From Hahella sp. (GTDB taxonomy: Bacteria > Pseudomonadota > Gammaproteobacteria > Pseudomonadales > Oleiphilaceae), in contig JANQMN010000099.1 in the NCBI GenBank assembly GCA_028280065.1, forward strand, positions 1 through 64,000: a DNA stretch of 64,000 nucleotides, read 5' to 3'. Made by a program: the position numbers and the translations under genes. The notes below the pieces were generated by a model. The model was given only the letters and a program-made list of their open reading frames with translations, was not told the DNA's origin and did no database searches. This document shows, piece by piece, positions 59,545 through 64,000 of this stretch (positions are counted from its first letter, which is position 1; every line of letters starts with the position of its first letter).

Positions 59545-60261
59545 CTATTCTTGCGTAACTTCAGAGCCCGAAATGATCCTGTTTCTTCCCTGGGTTTTTG
59601 CCTTGTAAAGTGCATCATCTGCGCGTTTGATCAATGTTTCCACGGATGATTCGGAGTCAGGGACTTGAGTTGCGATACCTATGCTAAGGGTAACCCTGTC
59701 TGCGACATCTGACCCTTCATGTGGGATATTGGCATCTGTCAGACTGGATTTGATAGAACCAGCAATTTCCGCAGCGAAGTCAGGATGACAATCACCTAGT
59801 ACAATAATAAATTCTTCTCCTCCATAGCGCGCGACGAAATCAGAGGAGCGTTTCACAGAAGCGCTAAGGATGTTAGCGACTTGTACTAGGCAGTTATCTC
59901 CTGCCTGGTGCCCATAGGTGTCGTTGTAAACTTTGAAGTAGTCGATATCAATCATGATGACGGATAGTGGGACTTGGAGGTCTAAAGAACGCTTCCACTC
60001 CAGACGCAGAAAGTATTCAAGATGATTTCTATTGTTTACCCCGGTGAGACCATCCGTTTTGACCATTTCATGCAGCGAAATTTGCTGCTTATCGCTCACT
60101 TTGGTCACACGTTCTAACTTCCTTAACAAAGCCTGATAGTTACTTAACAAGGATTCCAATTCTGGAAGTAAAGGATTGTTCTGATACTGATCTGAACGAA
60201 GGAGCTTGGAAAAGTGACGAACTGTTTGGTCTTCTTTGTGAAACAGCGAGGGGTTTGTCAT
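59545..60261 (-). CDS. siaD: Diguanylate cyclase (GGDEF), SiaD-like
   Basis: A 238-residue soluble enzyme: a helical N-terminal region (about 1-70), the DGLTGVNNR start of the GGDEF domain, the substrate-binding DIDYFKVYND segment, and the active-site GGEEF with an RxxD product-inhibition I-site (RSSD) five residues before it. It makes c-di-GMP. It lies 23 nt after siaC in a siaB-siaC-GGDEF operon, the same order as Pseudomonas siaBCD, so SiaC very probably activates it. The symbol is based on this context. Confidence 0.82.
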   Translation of the reverse strand: MTNPSLFHKEDQTVRHFSKLLRSDQYQNNPLLPELESLLSNYQALLRKLERVTKVSDKQQISLHEMVKTDGLTGVNNRNHLEYFLRLEWKRSLDLQVPLSVIMIDIDYFKVYNDTYGHQAGDNCLVQVANILSASVKRSSDFVARYGGEEFIIVLGDCHPDFAAEIAGSIKSSLTDANIPHEGSDVADRVTLSIGIATQVPDSESSVETLIKRADDALYKAKTQGRNRIISGSEVTQE

Positions 60262-60284
60262 AACGAGTTCAATTAAGAGTTAGT

Positions 60285-60668
60285 TCACTTTACTGGTTCC
60301 AATACAAATAAGGCTTTTTCCAGATCTTCGCCAAATTCTTCTCCTATTTCCTGCATATATTCATCATCCTCTGGAAAAACCCACTTAACACAAACATGAT
60401 TCCCGGCAATCGCACTCGCTTCCATCAATTCAAATAGTTCCAATAATACTCTGGCTGTACTGCTGTTGAAATAAACAAACTCGAAGCACATTTCAATGGT
60501 GGCACCACTCAGTCCCGCTAAGTGTTTCCTCAACTGGCCGATTGGCTGCTCATAAAATTCACTGATATTTTCTGGGTAGGATTCACCAGCGACTCGAAAC
60601 TTGTTAAGGGCAAAGTCGAAATCAATTTCCGGCGTGCGTTCAGCGCTGCGAATTTTAATGTTTTCCAT
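60285..60668 (-). CDS. siaC: SiaC-family regulatory phosphoprotein (DUF1987)
   Basis: A 127-residue protein with the SiaC signatures: TPEIDFDF near the N-terminus, RVAGESYPENISEFYEQPI, and the FVYFNSSTARVLLELFELME core that holds the Thr/Ser phosphorylation site. In Pseudomonas, unphosphorylated SiaC binds and activates SiaD, and SiaB phosphorylates it. It lies 44 nt after siaB and 23 nt before the GGDEF gene, which supports the same circuit. Cytoplasmic. Confidence 0.9.
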   Translation of the reverse strand: MENIKIRSAERTPEIDFDFALNKFRVAGESYPENISEFYEQPIGQLRKHLAGLSGATIEMCFEFVYFNSSTARVLLELFELMEASAIAGNHVCVKWVFPEDDEYMQEIGEEFGEDLEKALFVLEPVK

Positions 60669-60712
60669 TGGTTTTAACCTTTTTTACTACCAGAGCCAAA
60701 CTTATTTTCCTT

Positions 60713-61255
60713 TCAAATCCATACTTTCATTTCAAAAAACTGATGCTCTGCGTCAATAGTACTAAAGCCAAAGTCAAAACCCTTTTTTGCCCTAAGCGCT
60801 ATTTCTATCAAACCAACACCTGCACCGACACTATTTTCGGGGGAAGGTTCATGGAGTTTGGTTTTAAATAGGCTTTTCAATTCTAGACGGTTAAGGGATT
60901 TAATGTGGCACAACATGGCATTGATGGAGTTTGCATCTGCATTATTTATTTTGTTCCCGCAGCATATGAAAAAGTCCTGGTTTTCCCGGCCCATCAAAAT
61001 GGTTCCATAACTCAAGGGATTGCCATCCTCCAAGGATTTGCGTTCCGCAGAGTAGCGAATAATATTCTGAATTTGCTCCACAAAGGTGGAGAAGGCTGAC
61101 ATTTTGCGGTCTTTTGACACTGAAAATATTAGCGATTGACGCAACGCGCTGCCGATGCTCAAAAGCATATCTTCGGTCAAGGCGCCACTGTAGTAAAAAT
61201 CGATTGCTTTATCCTGCATTTGACAATACATCGGATACAGCATGTTAGCCGACAT
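60713..61255 (-). CDS. siaB: SiaB-family protein kinase
   Basis: A 180-residue protein of the SiaB family (DUF6272; anti-sigma-factor-kinase-like GHKL fold). The FVEQIQNIIRYSAER helix carries the Asn of the ATP site, and NSVGAGVGLIEIALRA forms the glycine-rich lid. It should phosphorylate SiaC and so lower c-di-GMP synthesis. First gene of the minus-strand operon. In Pseudomonas a membrane phosphatase SiaA precedes it; here none is found, only a divergent sensor gene. Confidence 0.85.
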   Translation of the reverse strand: MSANMLYPMYCQMQDKAIDFYYSGALTEDMLLSIGSALRQSLIFSVSKDRKMSAFSTFVEQIQNIIRYSAERKSLEDGNPLSYGTILMGRENQDFFICCGNKINNADANSINAMLCHIKSLNRLELKSLFKTKLHEPSPENSVGAGVGLIEIALRAKKGFDFGFSTIDAEHQFFEMKVWI

Positions 61256-61501
61256 TTAAGCGGCTCCCTGATATCTAGGTTGACAATTTGGAAGACAAAT
61301 AGCCAAATTTAAGCACCCCATGGCAAATTACGAACAGGTTTGTTCAGGCAATAGTATATCGGTATAGATTGATCTACCTTTATTGCTGCTAGCGACATGC
61401 TATTTGGATAGTCTAACTTCAAAAGTATAGTACGTTGACAACACTACAAATTTTAAACGCTTGGCCTACCTAATGTAGCACAGCCAATAGAGGGAGACGA
61501 T

Positions 61502-64000
61502 TTGGAAAGACTACTGGTTTCAAAACATGCTGTTGTCCTATTAGCTGCGTTGTCTTTATTGCAAATTTACTCAGTTCATGCATATAGCCAGGTACCTGCA
61601 CGTTTCAAGCACCTTACGACAGCTGACGGCCTATCAAACAATCAGGTCACAGACATTTTACAGGACCATCACGGATTTCTTTGGATAGCCACCAATAACG
61701 GACTTAGTCGCTATGATGGTTATGCGTTTCAAGTCTATCGGCACAGTTTCGGAGATCCACAGGGTCTCAAAAGTAGCGCGATCAATAGCTTATTCCTGGA
61801 TAGCAAGGATCGGCTTTGGGTGGGTACTGCCAATGGGCTTCACCAATTCAATTTCCACCGACTTTCATTTCGACATCATGACAGCCCCCAAAACCAAAGT
61901 GATTGGAACGTTAGGAGCATCGCCGAAACGGCGGATGGGAATCTTATTATTGGTAGTGAGAGCGGTTTGCTCCAACTCGATCCTGAATCAGGTGATTTCA
62001 GTGCCTATTTTGCCCCAGAACACCCGAATCAGTGGCTCAATGACGCATCTATTAACGCAGTTTTAATGGATCGGAGTAATTCCCTGTGGATAGGCACGGA
62101 AACTGGCCTGTACCGGCATAGTAAAAGCAACGGTAGAGTCATTGCATATGTGCATGTGGAAGGCAATCCCAATAGCTTGGTTGAAGGCAGTGTACTTTCA
62201 CTTTTTGAAGACAAGAGTGGCCATATTTGGATTGGTATCGATGGAGGATTGAGTCAGCTCGATCCTGTCAATAACCGGGTTTGGAACTACTACCATGAAG
62301 ATGATGGTGGTGCGGCTGACCAGTTGGTGGGTGATGAAGTATTAGATGTCACTCAAGATGACCAGGGGATTATTTGGATTGCAACGACGGAAGGCTTAAA
62401 CCGTTATGACGCAGTTAAAAAGGTGTTTACCCCCTATTTTCATCATCCCGACTTTGCGGACTCGTTAGCGCATAGTCAGACAACGAGTTTATACATAGAT
62501 CGCTCCGGTATCCTGTGGACAGGTACAGCAGGTGGCGGATTAAGTCGGCTGAATTTGAAGCGTAAACCATTTCACCATGCTCAACATCAACCGGGTAAGA
62601 GTGACTCGCTTGGATACGATTCCGTGCTTTCTTTTAAGGAAGATGGTCAGGGTCGTCTCTGGGTCGGTTTAGATGATGAAGGATTCAATCGCTTTGATCC
62701 GGAAACAGGGGATTTTGAGCGGTTTGAGTATGAAGCCGAGGATTATCCAACCACTGAAAATCAGGAAGGTATTTTCTATATCGACTCCGGCGGCATCCAT
62801 AAAGACCGCATTCGATCCATAGAGGTTGATTCCACAGGTAACCTGTGGATGGGAACCAGTGAAGGTTTGGAGTATTTTAATCTAGAGTCCATCCAATTCC
62901 GCCATTTCAGTCCAAAGGAAGACCGACCTCACAGTCTAAGCGCAGAAGATATTCTTGTCGTTCGTCTAACGGCGCCGGAAGTTCTCTGGTTGGGTACGGA
63001 CGGTGGCGGCTTAATTCGTTTTAATCCGAAAACTTATGAGACGAAGATTTATCGTCACCAGCCTGGTGACCCGACCAGTCTAAGTGGCGATACCGTGACT
63101 GCAATCCTACCCAATGGTGATGGCAAACTTTGGATTGCCACCAAAGGAGCGGGTTTAAATCTCTTCGATTCCAATTCGGAGCAGTTTAAGTCATGGCGGA
63201 GTACGAAAACTTCTGATCACTCACTGAGCCATGACAATGTCTGGAGTCTTCATTTAAGTGGGCAGGGCAACTTATGGATTGGGACAGATAACGGCTTAAA
63301 CAGACTAAATCCCGCAACAGAGAAAATAGAACATTTTGGCGAAAATGAAGGTATTACTGCACCTATTATATTGGGCATCCTGGAGGATAATTCTGGAAAT
63401 CTATGGTTAAGCAAAGAAAGGGGCGTTTCAAAGTTTAATCCAGCATTGCTTACGGTAAGAAACTATTCATCGCGAAATGGCTTGCCGACGGATCAGTTTC
63501 TTCATGGCGCTTATTACAAAAGCAGTACCGGCCAATTCTATCTGGGAAGTAACCAAGGCATGGTGTTTTTCGATCCGGAAATGATTGAGGACAACTCCCA
63601 CCAGCCTAAGTTGTTGCTTACGGGACTGCAGATATTTAACAAATCAATCATCCCAGGTGACGATTCTCCTCTAGACAGTGCTGTTTCTGAGGCAAAAAAA
63701 CTGCATCTAACCTGGCGTGATAAGGTGGTTTCTTTTACTTTTTCAGCGTTGGATTTTACCAACCCTGAAAACAATCTGTATCAATATAAGCTTGAGGGAT
63801 TTGATCTCGACTGGAGCGAGAGCAACCGGCGACGAGTAGTCAGCTATACCAACTTACCCGCCGGGACCTACTTGTTTAGAGTTAGGGGCTCCAACAATGA
63901 TGGTATTTGGAGCGATAATGAAATAGCGCTTGCGGTAGAGGTGGCCCCACCACCATGGCAAACCTGGTGGGCTTATTCGATTTACCTAATATTAACGGCG
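61502..64000 (+). CDS. Two-component-regulator-propeller sensor, partial at right edge
   Basis: The frame stays open to the window edge (833 codons). Start TTG 61502 with RBS GGGAG; signal peptide up to about residue 31 (YSVHAYSQ). The sensor portion is a beta-propeller of the 'Reg_prop' type: repeated blades with W-I-A/G-T-x-N/D-G-L (such as LWIATNNGLSRYDGY, LWVGTANGLHQF, LWIGTDNGLNRL) at about 40-residue spacing. A Y_Y_Y immunoglobulin-like domain follows (about 740-815), then the start of a membrane helix (WWAYSIYLIL). The output domain is outside the window (histidine kinase or GGDEF likely). Divergent from siaB. Confidence 0.85.
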   Translation, partial: MERLLVSKHAVVLLAALSLLQIYSVHAYSQVPARFKHLTTADGLSNNQVTDILQDHHGFLWIATNNGLSRYDGYAFQVYRHSFGDPQGLKSSAINSLFLDSKDRLWVGTANGLHQFNFHRLSFRHHDSPQNQSDWNVRSIAETADGNLIIGSESGLLQLDPESGDFSAYFAPEHPNQWLNDASINAVLMDRSNSLWIGTETGLYRHSKSNGRVIAYVHVEGNPNSLVEGSVLSLFEDKSGHIWIGIDGGLSQLDPVNNRVWNYYHEDDGGAADQLVGDEVLDVTQDDQGIIWIATTEGLNRYDAVKKVFTPYFHHPDFADSLAHSQTTSLYIDRSGILWTGTAGGGLSRLNLKRKPFHHAQHQPGKSDSLGYDSVLSFKEDGQGRLWVGLDDEGFNRFDPETGDFERFEYEAEDYPTTENQEGIFYIDSGGIHKDRIRSIEVDSTGNLWMGTSEGLEYFNLESIQFRHFSPKEDRPHSLSAEDILVVRLTAPEVLWLGTDGGGLIRFNPKTYETKIYRHQPGDPTSLSGDTVTAILPNGDGKLWIATKGAGLNLFDSNSEQFKSWRSTKTSDHSLSHDNVWSLHLSGQGNLWIGTDNGLNRLNPATEKIEHFGENEGITAPIILGILEDNSGNLWLSKERGVSKFNPALLTVRNYSSRNGLPTDQFLHGAYYKSSTGQFYLGSNQGMVFFDPEMIEDNSHQPKLLLTGLQIFNKSIIPGDDSPLDSAVSEAKKLHLTWRDKVVSFTFSALDFTNPENNLYQYKLEGFDLDWSESNRRRVVSYTNLPAGTYLFRVRGSNNDGIWSDNEIALAVEVAPPPWQTWWAYSIYLILTA

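Noticed and set aside
1..64000. tRNA or rRNA genes
   Set aside because: No cloverleaf or conserved rRNA segments were recognised by eye; a tRNAscan/Infernal run would settle it.

Overview
The window looks like chromosomal DNA from a marine-type gammaproteobacterium (Pseudomonas/Hahella/Oceanospirillales-like). The housekeeping blocks support this: glyQ-glyS-gmhB beside an LpxL-type acyltransferase (an arrangement known near oriC in pseudomonads), flavodoxin-type hemG, acs next to a LuxR-type response regulator, and a SiaB-SiaC-diguanylate cyclase operon. This is inference from gene content; no rRNA or tRNA gene was seen.

Layout. 1-5.9 kb: a minus-strand redox-flavoured cluster (truncated-hemoglobin lipoprotein, DUF3034 barrel, cupredoxin, AlkD-like protein), then a lytic-transglycosylase-like lipoprotein, an SDR protein, a 5'-truncated AAC(3) gene and a solute-binding protein. 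5.9-9 kb: an accessory patch with a small conserved protein, a GGGGTC-ended mini-element, a one-gene DUF262/HNH defence candidate and an attC-like site. 9-19 kb: core genes, including a convergent antisense overlap between a Bax-like glucosaminidase and a polysaccharide deacetylase. 19-42.7 kb: the most striking locus. It is an array of giant secreted multidomain proteins (2723 and 3573 aa, plus a C-terminal remnant of a third). Each is followed 10-12 nt later by a 71-73 aa lipoprotein with a conserved C-terminal motif; TIGR03032-type genes, one intact and one decayed, lie between them. A DUF4214 protein follows. 45-52 kb: rsgA, a small membrane protein, a response regulator, acs and a chalcone-isomerase-like/TonB fusion.

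52.1-57.4 kb: an accessory island bounded by two 71-bp near-identical direct repeats that match the 3' end of the histidine phosphatase gene. It holds a DUF1778/GNAT toxin-antitoxin pair and an integron cassette array without an integrase (four good attC sites and one doubtful site). The array includes a ccdAB cassette and a cassette broken by a mini-element, which is itself interrupted by an IS4-family element with an 11-bp target duplication. 57.3-64 kb: histidine phosphatase, an FHA-like/TPR membrane protein, the Sia-type operon (no siaA in the window), and a divergent sensor with a two-component-regulator propeller running off the right edge.

Best candidate for an undescribed system: the repeated two-gene unit 'giant choice-of-anchor-U protein + tiny lipoprotein', whose C-terminal/lipoprotein halves are conserved while the N-terminal modules are exchanged. 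Second is the integrase-less cassette island with its nested insertions and flanking phosphatase-fragment repeats.
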